From assembly GCF_002886255.1 (NCBI RefSeq), contig NZ_KZ614149.1, positions 248,001 through 312,000 on the forward strand: a stretch of DNA of 64,000 nt. The letters run 5' to 3'. Of the stretch, positions 8,044 to 16,986 are shown piece after piece. A program made the translations under genes and the position numbers. Under the pieces are notes generated by a model. That model saw nothing but the letters and a program-made list of their open reading frames with translations. It searched no databases and had not been told where the DNA came from. This stretch comes from Alteribacillus bidgolensis (lineage in GTDB: Bacteria > Bacillota > Bacilli > Bacillales > Marinococcaceae). Positions within the stretch are counted from its first letter, which is position 1; the number at the start of each line of letters is the position of its first letter.

Positions 8044-9165
8044 ATGTCTGCTTCAAAAAAAAAGCCAGAAGATACAAGAGTAATTGTAGGAATGTCAGGC
8101 GGTGTGGATTCTTCGGTAACAGCCGCTCTTTTAAAAGATGAAGGATATGAAGTAATCGGTATTTTTATGAAGAATTGGGATGATACCGACGAAAATGGTG
8201 TTTGTACCGCTACAGAAGATTATGATGACGTTATAAAAGTATGCAATCAGCTTGGAATCCCTTATTATGCAGTGAATTTTGAACAGAAGTATTGGGACCA
8301 TGTGTTCACCTATTTTCTAGACGAATATAAAGCGGGAAGAACGCCGAATCCCGATGTGATGTGCAACAAAGAAATTAAGTTTAAAGCATTTCTTGACCAT
8401 GCTATGTCCCTGGGAGCTGATTATCTTGCTACTGGTCATTATGCAAGAGTACAAAGAGAAGAAGACGGCACGGTCTCTATGCTGCGCGGAATAGATAACA
8501 ACAAAGATCAAACATACTTTTTGAATCAATTAAATCAAAATCAGCTTCAAAAAGTGATGTTTCCGCTAGGACACTTAACGAAAAAAGAAGTCAGGACGAT
8601 CGCTGAAGAAAAAGGGCTTGCTACAGCGGGCAAAAAAGACAGCACTGGTATTTGTTTTATTGGTGAACGTAATTTTAAAGACTTTTTGAAGTCATATTTG
8701 CCAGCACAGCCAGGCAGCATGGTTACTCCAGATGGAGAAGTGAAGGGATCGCATGACGGCCTTATGTATTACACACTAGGTCAAAGACAAGGATTAGGCA
8801 TTGGCGGCTCCGGAGAACCGTGGTTTGTTATAGACAAAAATCTAGAAGATAATACACTGATTGTAGGACAAGGTTTTCATCATCCAGGTCTTTATTCAGA
8901 AGGACTTTATGCGTCTGACATGAACTGGATAAACGGTAAAGAAAGAAAAGAACCGTTTTCTTGTACTGCAAAATTCCGCTATCGTCAATCCGATCAGGAG
9001 GTCGTTGTATATCCAAGTGAAAACGGTATAAGAAAAATCATGTTTAAGACTTCACAACGGGCAATTACCCCTGGTCAGTCTGTCGTGTTATATGATGGAG
9101 ACATCTGTCTTGGAGGCGGCACAATTGAACAAGCAATAAAAATAAGGGAAAGCGTAGGGGCGTAA
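8044..9165 (+). CDS. mnmA: tRNA 2-thiouridylase MnmA
   Basis: MnmA installs sulfur at C2 of U34 in tRNA(Lys), tRNA(Glu) and tRNA(Gln). The 373-residue protein has the PP-loop ATP motif SGGVDSS near residue 19. The two catalytic cysteines are in the segment NPDVMCNKEIKF (near 108) and in DSTGICFIGER (near 206). The C-terminal beta-barrel ends with CLGGGTIE. The ATG at 8044 follows AAAGGAGG. It is directly downstream of its presumed sulfur donor. Confidence 0.97.
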   Translation: MSASKKKPEDTRVIVGMSGGVDSSVTAALLKDEGYEVIGIFMKNWDDTDENGVCTATEDYDDVIKVCNQLGIPYYAVNFEQKYWDHVFTYFLDEYKAGRTPNPDVMCNKEIKFKAFLDHAMSLGADYLATGHYARVQREEDGTVSMLRGIDNNKDQTYFLNQLNQNQLQKVMFPLGHLTKKEVRTIAEEKGLATAGKKDSTGICFIGERNFKDFLKSYLPAQPGSMVTPDGEVKGSHDGLMYYTLGQRQGLGIGGSGEPWFVIDKNLEDNTLIVGQGFHHPGLYSEGLYASDMNWINGKERKEPFSCTAKFRYRQSDQEVVVYPSENGIRKIMFKTSQRAITPGQSVVLYDGDICLGGGTIEQAIKIRESVGA

Positions 9166-9237
9166 TACGTTTTCCCTTTCTTACATATAGTGGAAATTCA
9201 TTGAACAGCAGGATTCAAGTGGGAGTGTGATGAAGAT

Positions 9238-9897
9238 ATGAGTTCCAACGAACAAGCGATGAAAGCTATACAAAATGGCGAGTTGGAAAAAGCACTGGAG
9301 TTATTAAATAAGGCTATTGAAGAAGAACCCGAAGATCCGGTGGCCTATATCAATTTTGGAAACCTTCTAACTGAAATGGGAGAGAGCGACAAAGCACTTA
9401 ACTTTTTTCAAAAAGCGTTAGAATTAAATAATGAGGCAGCTGCTGCTTATTACGGGGCAGGAAATGTATTATACAACGCAGAAAAATACGGAGAAGCTAT
9501 AACGATGTATCAGCAAGCCCACAAGGCAGGGTTAGACGATGAAAGTTTACATTACATGATGGGGATGTCTTATATTCAATCTGGAAGGCTTCCTCATGCA
9601 CTAGCCTCGTTACAAAGAGCATTGGAGTGTAATCCAAGTGACACGGATGCAAGATTTTATTACGGATTATGTTTAGCTCAATCTCACCAAATTGATGAAG
9701 CTGTTCCTCATTTTAAAAGAGTAGTCAAAGAAGATGAAACACACGCGGATGCTTATTATAATTTAGGTGTTGCCAGCATGTACCAAGACGAATTAAAAGA
9801 AGCTATTTCTTTTTTTGATCAAGCAATTGAACAGCAGCCTGACCATTTGTTAGCCCAGAATGGAAAAGAACAAGCAAAAAAGCTGCTGGATAAATAA
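9238..9897 (+). CDS. yrrB: TPR-repeat protein (YrrB-like)
   Basis: A 219-residue protein made almost wholly of tetratricopeptide repeats: about six 34-residue units from residue 5 to the end, with the usual W/L-x-x-G-x-Y and P-at-32 pattern (for example AYINFGNLLTEMGESDKALNFF). It lies between mnmA and recD2, like B. subtilis YrrB, a scaffold protein proposed to bring partners of this cluster together. It has no signal peptide or membrane segment. recD2 starts 14 bases after its stop. Confidence 0.88.
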   Translation: MSSNEQAMKAIQNGELEKALELLNKAIEEEPEDPVAYINFGNLLTEMGESDKALNFFQKALELNNEAAAAYYGAGNVLYNAEKYGEAITMYQQAHKAGLDDESLHYMMGMSYIQSGRLPHALASLQRALECNPSDTDARFYYGLCLAQSHQIDEAVPHFKRVVKEDETHADAYYNLGVASMYQDELKEAISFFDQAIEQQPDHLLAQNGKEQAKKLLDK

Positions 9898-9911
9898 TCC
9901 GGAGGTTTCTT

Positions 9912-12206
9912 ATGTCAAGTGTTTCTTACGAAAACGATTTACCTTCCAAATCGTTTATAAGCGGCACAGTCGTTCATGTTATTTTTAGAAATGAAGAAAA
10001 TGGGTATACCGTTCTCATTGTAAAAGTGAGAAAATCTCATCCCAAGGCAGACGAAAAAAAAGTAACCGTTGTTGGGTACTTTCCATCAGTGGAAACGGAT
10101 GAGCGGTATTATTTTGAAGGCGTCTTTAAAGAGCATCCGCGTTTTGGAAAACAATATCACGTTCAAATATATAAAAAAGAAATACCGACTGAAAAGGAAG
10201 CACTTATTGCATATCTTTCAAGTGAGCGATTTCCAGGAATAGGTAAAAAAACGGCTTCTGTACTAGTTGAAAACTTCGGGGAAAACGTGATCGAAAAAAT
10301 TCTTAATGATCCGGATAAACTCAAAAAATTATCTGGATTAAATCAAAAAAGAAGGCAGAATATTTACCAGACCATGCTTGAGAACCAGGGAATGGAACAA
10401 GCGATGACAATGCTGACCCGATATGGGTTTGGAATGGAGCTGGCTGTAAAAATATATAACGCGTACCGAGAGCGTACTTTTGATGTCATACAGGATACAC
10501 CTTATCAGTTAGTTTGGGATATAGAAGGAGTGGGATTTTACAAAGCAGACAAATTAGGGAAAAGTCTTGGCATTAAACGCGATGATCCCGAACGTGTTAA
10601 GGCTGGAATGTTATATATTTTGTATGAAAAAACAATGCAGGACGGTCATGTATATGTACCGTGGTCTCTTCTCACCCAAGAATCAAGGCACTTATTAAAC
10701 GATTCCCAAAATAAGATAAGTAATGAATTATTAGAATCGGCACTGCTTGAACTTGCTGAAGAAGATAAATTAATTCAAGAAGATGACAGGGTATACATGG
10801 CATCTCTTTATTTTGCAGAAAAAGGGTTTGTTACTAAAGTTAAAAAATTGCTTGAGCGAGAAGAAGAAGCGGCTTTTTCTGAAGCGGAATTTTTAAAAGC
10901 CCTTGGTAAAACAGAAGAGCAATTTGGTATTGAATACGCCGACCATCAAAAAGAAGCCATTCAAAAAGCGGTTCACTCCCCTTTAATGATATTGACGGGG
11001 GGGCCTGGAACTGGGAAAACCACTGTAATTCGAGCCATTGTAGAAATATTCTCGAAGCTGCATGGGTTTTCGCTTGACCGTTCGACTTATAAAAAAGAAG
11101 AACCGTTTCCAGTGCTGCTGGCAGCTCCAACTGGACGTGCCGCTAAGCGGATGAAGGAGTCTACGGGTCTAAAAGCAAGCACTATCCATAAATTATTAGG
11201 ATATAATGGCGTGGATGGTGATGAAGCTTTTGAAAAAGATGAAGAAGAACCTTTGGAAGGGAAACTTTTAATTATTGATGAAGTATCTATGGTAGACATG
11301 TGGCTTGCCAATCAATTATTTCGATCTGTACCTGAAGACATGCAAGTAATTTTAGTTGGTGACGAAGATCAGCTTCCTTCCGTTGGTCCAGGACAAGTGT
11401 TAGGTGATCTGCTTGAAACAAACATTGTTCCCATTGTTTCCTTGTCTGTTGTGTATAGACAAGCAGAAGGCTCATCTATTATTAATCTTGCTCACTCGAT
11501 AAAAAAAGGCATGCTCCCGCATGATTTAATGAGTCCTTGTAAAGACCGCCGCTTTTTTTCCTGTAATAAAATTCAAACATCCGATGTAATTGAAAAAGTT
11601 TGTGAAGGAGCTGTCAAAAAAGGCTATTCACCTTTAGATATACAAGTGCTCGCACCAATGTATAAAGGTCCTGCAGGTGTAGATGCGTTAAATAAAACAC
11701 TTCAACAGCTTTATAACCCTCATGAAGATAAGAAACGGAAAGTCTTATTTGGGGAAACGACGTATTCCAAGGGTGATGTCATTCTTCAACTCATTAACAA
11801 TCCTGAAGAAGGCGTATTTAATGGTGACCGCGGCGTAGTAGAAGCTATTTTTGAAGCAAAAGAAACGGCTGATAAGCAGATGCAGATCGTTCTATCTTTT
11901 GAAGGAAAAGAGGTCACGTATACAAGACAAGACCTTAACCAAATAACTCTTGCTTACTGTACTACGATTCATAAAGCCCAAGGAAGTGAATTCCCAATTG
12001 TAGTAGTTCCGATGCTTATGGCTTATAAAAGAATGCTGCAGCGGAATTTGCTGTATACGGCAATTACAAGAGCCAGAGATTATTTGATATTATGCGGAGA
12101 AAACAGTGCTGTCGAATTTGCAGTTGACAATAAACATAGAGAGAATAGACATACAACGTTGAAAGAAAAACTCCTTGAAAAGGATAATGCTTCATTTCAT
12201 GAATAA
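9912..12206 (+). CDS. recD2: ATP-dependent 5'-3' DNA helicase RecD2
   Basis: RecD2 (YrrC) is a RecBC-independent RecD-like helicase involved in DNA repair and replication fork progress. The 764-residue protein has an N-terminal OB-like domain, then helix-hairpin-helix segments (residues about 100-200, including FPGIGKKTASVL). The SF1B helicase core follows: Walker A GGPGTGKTT near 363, Walker B IIDEVSMVD near 455, motif III GDEDQLPSVGPG near 481. Motifs V and VI are IHKAQGSEFP and LYTAITRAR. The ATG at 9912 follows CGGAGG. Overlap and spacing indicate co-transcription with yrrB. Confidence 0.96.
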   Translation: MSSVSYENDLPSKSFISGTVVHVIFRNEENGYTVLIVKVRKSHPKADEKKVTVVGYFPSVETDERYYFEGVFKEHPRFGKQYHVQIYKKEIPTEKEALIAYLSSERFPGIGKKTASVLVENFGENVIEKILNDPDKLKKLSGLNQKRRQNIYQTMLENQGMEQAMTMLTRYGFGMELAVKIYNAYRERTFDVIQDTPYQLVWDIEGVGFYKADKLGKSLGIKRDDPERVKAGMLYILYEKTMQDGHVYVPWSLLTQESRHLLNDSQNKISNELLESALLELAEEDKLIQEDDRVYMASLYFAEKGFVTKVKKLLEREEEAAFSEAEFLKALGKTEEQFGIEYADHQKEAIQKAVHSPLMILTGGPGTGKTTVIRAIVEIFSKLHGFSLDRSTYKKEEPFPVLLAAPTGRAAKRMKESTGLKASTIHKLLGYNGVDGDEAFEKDEEEPLEGKLLIIDEVSMVDMWLANQLFRSVPEDMQVILVGDEDQLPSVGPGQVLGDLLETNIVPIVSLSVVYRQAEGSSIINLAHSIKKGMLPHDLMSPCKDRRFFSCNKIQTSDVIEKVCEGAVKKGYSPLDIQVLAPMYKGPAGVDALNKTLQQLYNPHEDKKRKVLFGETTYSKGDVILQLINNPEEGVFNGDRGVVEAIFEAKETADKQMQIVLSFEGKEVTYTRQDLNQITLAYCTTIHKAQGSEFPIVVVPMLMAYKRMLQRNLLYTAITRARDYLILCGENSAVEFAVDNKHRENRHTTLKEKLLEKDNASFHE

Positions 12207-12344
12207 AGCTTAAATAGTAAATTTTAATATCCTCCAGACAAAGTAGTATCCGTAAAAAGTATATTCTTTAGAAAGCTGGGACATAATGGATAAAAACTTT
12301 TCGTGTTTACGAAACAATTTACGAAAAAAGGGAAGGTTATTTAT

Positions 12345-12536
12345 ATGGAATGTCCCTATTGCAAAGCAAAAAATACAGGTAAAATAGGTACAGAACATTA
12401 TTATTGCTGGGAATGTTTTGTAGAATGGACAATTGAAAACGGAGAATATACTTTATATCAGGTCGAAGAAGACGGAACGCTTTGTTGTTTGGATGATTTA
12501 TTTGGTAAAAATTGGTATTCCGAACACGGAGGATGA
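12345..12536 (+). CDS. Small zinc-ribbon-like protein, 63 aa
   Basis: I do not recognise a named family. The protein has two CxxC pairs near its N-terminus (CPYC at 3-6 and CWEC at 21-24), which would bind one zinc ion. An acidic C-terminal half follows with a CC pair (TLCCLDDLFG). The ATG at 12345 is chosen over an upstream in-frame codon at 12303 because GGGAAGG lies nine bases before it and the protein begins directly with the first knuckle. It follows recD2 and may share its transcript. Confidence 0.65.
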   Translation: MECPYCKAKNTGKIGTEHYYCWECFVEWTIENGEYTLYQVEEDGTLCCLDDLFGKNWYSEHGG

Positions 12537-12543
12537 GGAACAA

Positions 12544-12659
12544 ATGACAAGGAGAAGAAATATTTGGACATCTCTTGCTGTAGCTGGTATTACACAGCTG
12601 CAGGAATGACAAGACGCCGCAGTCGTGCTAATTTTTCTGCTGAAAACATCTGGGATTAA
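12544..12659 (+). pseudogene. Small basic protein gene, possibly frameshifted
   Basis: An ATG at 12544 preceded by GAGGAA opens a frame beginning MTRRRNIWTSLAVAGIT that stops after 21 codons. If two bases (CA, in the run ACACA at about 12590) are removed, it continues with AAGMTRRRSRANFSAE and stops at 12659. This would give a 38-residue basic protein with a short hydrophobic middle, a form seen in small Bacillus proteins near alaS. I infer a dinucleotide-duplication frameshift but have no homologue to prove it; the short frame may also be meaningless. Confidence 0.3.
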
Positions 12660-12740
12660 CCCAGCACTGGGCGAAAACCTGGAGAAGGAAATAACAAACA
12701 GTTTATTAAAACGAAAAGATCAGGTGGCCGTCCCATAAGT

Positions 12741-13612
12741 AAACTGCACCCCGTCAAGTAGACAGTAGAAATAATAAAAAGAATCTAAGCGGCTTTACTC
12801 CTATATTCCATAGGGGTAAGGCCGTTTAATCGTTTTTGTAGCCGTTCGTGATTATAAAAGTGTATATAGTCATCGATAACTTGTTGTAACTCGCCAAACG
12901 TTTGTACTTATGTAAATAATACTTCTCTCACTTTAGCGTACCCCAAAAAGATTCCATCGAAAAAGTAGTATGGGAAGTCAAATCCCCAGCACACCGTTTT
13001 TTCTTCTGGGGTGTCACTCTCCCACGTCGATCTCGAAGAGCATCTTCTCCCCCTTCTTCGTATTTCTTGGTCCATTGATACTCTTGTTGATAGGACACAT
13101 TATACCGTTCAGCGATGCCTTGATAGTCTTTATTATTCTCCATGTAATCTCTGGCAATGAAAATTCTTTCTGCTAGTTTGGTTGTTCTTCCTTTGGTCAT
13201 TGGACGATTCACTCTTTTCCCCGTGGTTTTCACGTCTTTTTTGACCATTACGTTCGCAAAACCGACTGGGTGGATATCCCGTAACGAATAATAATCCCCG
13301 CGAGAGAATACTTCCCCGAAAGATAGTCATGAACTGCCTGTAATTTTGTTTCTTTCAAATAGGTTGTCCAGCTTTTTGAAGGTTGTAAACCTTCGAGGCC
13401 CAGATGATTGTACTTATTTCTCCAATCTTTAAAGGCAGATAATCTAATCTGATACTGTTCTATGACTTCTTTGATGGAAGAATTCCCTTTTTCATAAGCT
13501 TGGATCACTTCAAGCTTTTCTTGTGCACTAAACTTACTTTTCGCCATAAAAAATACTCCCCTTGAGGTCAAACAGATTTTTTATTTAATCTGTCTACCTT
13601 TTGGGGAGCATA
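12741..13612 (-). mobile_element. Decayed IS3-family (IS150-like) element
   Basis: The ends are imperfect inverted repeats: TGCACCCCGTCAAGTAGACAG at 12745-12765 and, at 13590-13610 read on the minus strand, TGCTCCCCAAAAGGTAGACAG. Identical 8-bp sequences CCATAAGT flank it (12733-12740 and 13613-13620) and may contain the target duplication. The transposase genes on the minus strand are broken by several frameshifts and a large deletion, so the copy is about 870 bp instead of the usual 1.4-1.5 kb. It cannot encode its own transposase. The flanking bases suggest it landed in the loop of a Rho-independent terminator. Confidence 0.85.
12785..13547 (-). pseudogene. Remnants of IS3-type transposase OrfA and OrfB
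   Basis: The OrfA part starts at MAKSKFSAQEKLEVIQ (13547) with a helix-turn-helix and the family phrase FKDWRNKYNHLGLEGL. It is interrupted near 13248, where a short deletion shifts the frame. It continues as KTTGKRVNRPM through the second helix-turn-helix (VSYQQEYQWTKKYEEGG). The OrfB integrase core is almost all deleted. Only its end remains: MESFWGTLK, a stop codon, then in shifted frames FGELQQVIDDYIHFYNHERL and LTPMEYRSKAA, ending at 12785. Confidence 0.85.
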
Positions 13613-13663
13613 CCATAAGTCGGGTCGGCTAAATTTTTTAATTAACTTAAGCTGCAATACACG

Positions 13664-13790
13664 TAGACTCCATCGGGAAAAGCAATAGCTGAAGCGTTGT
13701 CCTCGGTAAAGAAGACACTACGAGAACGATCAAAGAGAGTTTGAGTAGATGTCGCACTTGTACCCTGAGGGAGAAAGCGAAGTTTATTTC
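13664..13790 (+). repeat. Degenerate copy of GC-rich intergenic repeat
   Basis: About 125 bases that align with 16330-16475: shared blocks include AAAGAAGACA, ACGAGAACGA, AGTAGATGTCGC and CCCTGAGGG. It lacks the inverted ends of the better copy and is clearly older. It lies just beyond the IS element and upstream of the AI-2E transporter gene. Confidence 0.65.
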
Positions 13791-13927
13791 AGCTGAAAGA
13801 CAGCCCCTTTTAATCAATAGGAAAGAAAGTATACATTTTGTTGTTTGAACAAGTTAAATTTTCATATTTTCTTTTCATAAATAATTATGATAAGCCCCAT
13901 CCTATAATGAAGAGGAGGGGTATTATT

Positions 13928-15004
13928 ATGTTAAAAGAAAAGGAATGGATCTGGCTTCAGCGTCTTTTGTTATTAGCTGTATCTCTATTGATTATCTATT
14001 TATTGAGTTTGCTGAAACCGATTTGGTCTTTCTTACTTAATGCTGCTGGAAAAGTACTGCTTCCTTTTATTATTGCTGCATTTATTGCTTATTTACTTCA
14101 CCCTATTATTGATTTCTTACAAAAACGCCATATACCTAGGTCTATTTCTATCTTAATTGTGTATGTTGTTTTTTTTGGAGGAGGAGCATGGGCGATATGG
14201 TATTTTAGTCCAGTAATGTACAACCAGGTTGAAAAGTTTACCCGCTATCTCCCGGGATATTTTGAACAGTTATATACTATTTTTTCTAATCTTCATCATC
14301 GAATTGATACACTGCCTCCTGCTATTCACGATAGTATTGAATTAGCTTTTGAACAATCAGAATTAAAGGCTAAAGAGAGTCTGAATGGGTTAATTCATAA
14401 ATGGAGAAACGTAGTGGATATTATTATTCTGCTTCTACTCCTGCCATTTTTAGTTTTTTACCTTTTAAAAGATCTAAAGGCGATTGAAAGAACGATAAAG
14501 CATGTCGTTCCCAATAAATGGAGAGATGAAGGGGAAATGCTTGCAGGTGCTGTTGATGAAGCCCTTGGAGACTATATTAGAGGGCAGTTCATGGTGGCAG
14601 GTGCAGTAGGAATTCTGTCATTTTTTGGATTATGGCTTATAAACATACCAAACGCTATAATACTTGGGCTCTTTATCGCCATCACTGATATAATACCTTA
14701 TTTCGGACCAGTTTTAGGAGCTGCTCCTGCGTTAATGGCAGCTGCTTCGGTTTCTACGAGTAAACTAATTATAACCATAATTCTTTTATTTCTTATTCAG
14801 CAAATTGAGGGGAACTTTTTGTCTCCTTACGTCGTTGGACGAAATGTTCATCTGCATCCTTTAGTTATTGTCTTTGCTCTTTTATTAGGGTTTGAAGTAG
14901 CTGGGTTTCTTGGTCTTTTGATCGCCGTGCCGATATTTGTAGTCGCAAATAATATTTTTCATACGTTTAAAAAGCAAAAGGTCACTTTGAAAAGAACCCC
15001 TTAA
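13928..15004 (+). CDS. yrrI: AI-2E family transporter (YrrI-like)
   Basis: A 358-residue inner-membrane protein of the AI-2E/PerM family, which includes exporters of small solutes and some sodium/proton antiporters; the substrate is not deducible. About eight hydrophobic segments are visible, two pairs near the N-terminus (residues 12-30 and 33-60), then a larger extramembrane loop (about 90-155). The C-terminal cluster follows with the family phrase DIIPYFGPVLGAAPA near residue 250 and IEGNFLSPYVVG near 295. The frame is open from 13838, but GAGGAGGGG at 13912-13920 fixes the ATG at 13928. Its end overlaps convergent proline dehydrogenase by 23 bases. Confidence 0.88.
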   Translation: MLKEKEWIWLQRLLLLAVSLLIIYLLSLLKPIWSFLLNAAGKVLLPFIIAAFIAYLLHPIIDFLQKRHIPRSISILIVYVVFFGGGAWAIWYFSPVMYNQVEKFTRYLPGYFEQLYTIFSNLHHRIDTLPPAIHDSIELAFEQSELKAKESLNGLIHKWRNVVDIIILLLLLPFLVFYLLKDLKAIERTIKHVVPNKWRDEGEMLAGAVDEALGDYIRGQFMVAGAVGILSFFGLWLINIPNAIILGLFIAITDIIPYFGPVLGAAPALMAAASVSTSKLIITIILLFLIQQIEGNFLSPYVVGRNVHLHPLVIVFALLLGFEVAGFLGLLIAVPIFVVANNIFHTFKKQKVTLKRTP

Positions 15005-15893
15005 AAGCAAAAGCTACATTTTGCGGCCTTTCCGCTAACCGTCTCATAAAATACCCATACCAATCTTTTCCGAATGGTACATAGGTTCGGAAACGGTATC
15101 CTTCGGCTGCTAATGTTTTATGCATTTCTACACGAAATCCATAAAGCATTTGAAATTCAAATAAGTCTCTTGGAATGTTATTTTCTTGCACAAACTTTTT
15201 TACTTTTTCAATGATATGATGATCATGAGTCGCTATCGCTGTGTAACTGCCATTGCAAAGGTGCTGCTTAATAATGTGGATAAAATTGTTATCAATGTCG
15301 GATTTCTTCTGTAATGCGACTTCAGGTGGTTCCTTATAAGCACCTTTAACAAGCCGCAAAGGAATGCCTTTTAATGCTTCTACATCTGCAGAAGCCCGGT
15401 GCAGATATGCTTGAATAACTGTACCTGTATTGTCATACTTCATTCGCAGTTTTTTTAAAATGTCAATTGTCGCAGGATAATGGCTGAAGTCTTCCATATC
15501 AATTCTTACAAATATTCCGTATTTTTTGGCAGCGGAAAGAATATTTTCCATGTTATACATGCAGATCTTTTGGTCAATATCAAGACCTAGCTGAGTCAGT
15601 TTTAAAGAAAGGTTGCAATCTACGTTTTTACTAACTATAGCATCCAACGTTTTTATACAGTACTCTGCAGACTTCAATGCTTCGTTTTCATCGGTAACAA
15701 ATTCACCAAGGTGGTCGACCGTACACATAATCCCATCCTCATTTAATTGTTGTACAGCCTGCATAGCGCTATTAATATCTTCTCCAGCAACTACTCTTGA
15801 AGCTCCTAATTTCCACCCCCATCGTTTTGCACTTTTATTTAATGTTTGATTTTGTGAAAGAAACAGGAAGAAATTCCGGGAAAGATTTTTCAA
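14982..15893 (-). CDS. fadM: Proline dehydrogenase
   Basis: An FAD enzyme that oxidises proline to pyrroline-5-carboxylate at the membrane. The 303-residue length fits the short monofunctional Bacillus enzymes. Family signatures are visible: the barrel strand TVDHLGEF near residue 58, LRLVKGAYKEP near 180, ATHDHH near 217, and the flavin/substrate site EFQMLYGFR near 241. The arginine motif YFMRRLAERP comes near the C-terminus. The start is a TTG at 15893 with AAGGAAG about seven bases before it. No pyrroline-5-carboxylate dehydrogenase gene is nearby, so the second step must be encoded elsewhere. The symbol follows the B. subtilis FadM/PutB naming and is tentative. Confidence 0.88.
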   Translation of the reverse strand: MKNLSRNFFLFLSQNQTLNKSAKRWGWKLGASRVVAGEDINSAMQAVQQLNEDGIMCTVDHLGEFVTDENEALKSAEYCIKTLDAIVSKNVDCNLSLKLTQLGLDIDQKICMYNMENILSAAKKYGIFVRIDMEDFSHYPATIDILKKLRMKYDNTGTVIQAYLHRASADVEALKGIPLRLVKGAYKEPPEVALQKKSDIDNNFIHIIKQHLCNGSYTAIATHDHHIIEKVKKFVQENNIPRDLFEFQMLYGFRVEMHKTLAAEGYRFRTYVPFGKDWYGYFMRRLAERPQNVAFAFKGFFSK

Positions 15894-16300
15894 TATATAT
15901 CTTCCTTTCCTATTAAATTTTTTCGCAAAAACATTAAATGAAGCGTGAATTTATAAAAGCATATGCACATTTTAGAAAATCAGAAAGGTTTTCTTTTAGG
16001 GAGAAATTTCACTTGTTCATAAAACTGTTTTTGAGGAGATTTGTAATAGCTTTTTTAATTCCGTTCTTTACTGCAAGTGTATTATAATTATATCAATGAA
16101 CTTGAACAATAGATAATCAAAAAATCAATTTCTGTTCGGTCTGTATTTAATTCACCGTGTTTTTCTTCCCTTAGCTGAAAAATAAGGGATTTGACAGATG
16201 ACTTCATTTTTTATACTGTTAAGAAAGCATAAAATTTTATTAGATTCCAGTGAATCAATTTCATAAGTGCCTATTTTGATTATCAAAAACGAACATTATA
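15894..16300. other. Intergenic region upstream of proline dehydrogenase
   Basis: AT-rich, about 400 bases, no supported gene. It must include the minus-strand promoter of the proline dehydrogenase gene, which I could not place. Confidence 0.4.
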
Positions 16301-16482
16301 TCGATTGTAGCGGAAGGCGGCGACTCCTGCGGGATAAGCTTGAGCTGAAGACCACGCAGGCAGATTGCTGCCGAAGAGGCTGAAGCCAAGCCCGCGGCAA
16401 AGAAGACAATACGAGAACGAACAAAGTGAGTTGGAGTAGATGTCGCGCTTGTCCCTGAGGGTGAAAGCGTCCGCCTGAATCG
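16301..16482. repeat. GC-rich intergenic repeat with inverted ends
   Basis: About 180 bases much richer in GC than their surroundings. The ends are inverted copies (TCGATT, eight bases, then AGGCGG at the left; CCGCCT then AATCGA at the right). The core contains GACTCCTGCGGGA and CCCTGAGGG. A second, decayed copy is at 13664-13790. It resembles the abundant non-coding repeats of Bacillaceae genomes and has no open frame of its own. An antisense frame across it is not a gene. Confidence 0.75.
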
Positions 16483-16584
16483 AAAATCGAACGATAACGA
16501 GGAAATTTTATATAATGTTCATTTATGATAATGTAGAAATGAATTATGAAATTCATTTCAGTATAGATTTTTTCTTTTTTAAGA

Positions 16585-16609
16585 CCTGGCGGCAAGCCAA
16601 ATTTTTCTC
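16585..16609 (+). repeat. 3' fragment of hairpin repeat
   Basis: The short sequence TGGCGGCAAGCCAAATTTTTCT matches the terminator-like 3' hairpin of the repeats at 52753 and 59921. It lies just before the alaS leader. Confidence 0.5.
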
Positions 16610-16635
16610 AATAAAAACGGAAAATATAATGATAA

Positions 16636-16857
16636 CATGAAGATGGGGAAAGTATGCTAAAGCCCTCTGCACAGAGACCGTTTTACTTGGCTGGAATAAA
16701 ACGGCAGAGAAGAGTAGCAGAAAGCTGTCCCGGAATGCAGTTAATTGCTGCCGTGAACCTGCGTTAATGGCATAAGTTGACAGACTTTAGTCTGTAAACA
16801 GGGTGGTACCGCGAAACAAACTTCGTCCCTGCACCATGGGGGGCGGAGTTTTTTTAT
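16636..16857 (+). promoter_or_regulatory. T-box leader of alaS
   Basis: A T-box riboswitch senses uncharged tRNA(Ala) and allows read-through into alaS when charging is low. The hallmark T-box sequence AGGGTGGTACCGCG is at 16800-16813. It can pair in the antiterminator or be replaced by the terminator at about 16818-16857 (AACTTCGTCCCTGC pairing with GGGGGGCGGAGTT, then seven T). Upstream, CAGAGACCG with GGCTGG and AGCAGAAAGC resemble stem I conserved segments. I could not fix the GCN specifier codon with certainty. A -10-like TATAAT at 16624-16629 fits a start of transcription near 16636. Confidence 0.92.
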
Positions 16858-16986
16858 TGTCCAGGAAATTATATTTTCTCTTTTGTGGATTACGATACGA
16901 TCCGTCTTCATAAAAATGGATGTTTTGTCTAATGTTATGGCAGTCGAAAACATAATGAATATCATTTTACCTAGGAGGAATAAAAA

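Noticed and set aside
16296..16595. Minus-strand open frame of 99 codons
   Set aside because: It reads through the GC-rich non-coding repeat; composition (serine- and arginine-rich) is an artefact of that repeat.
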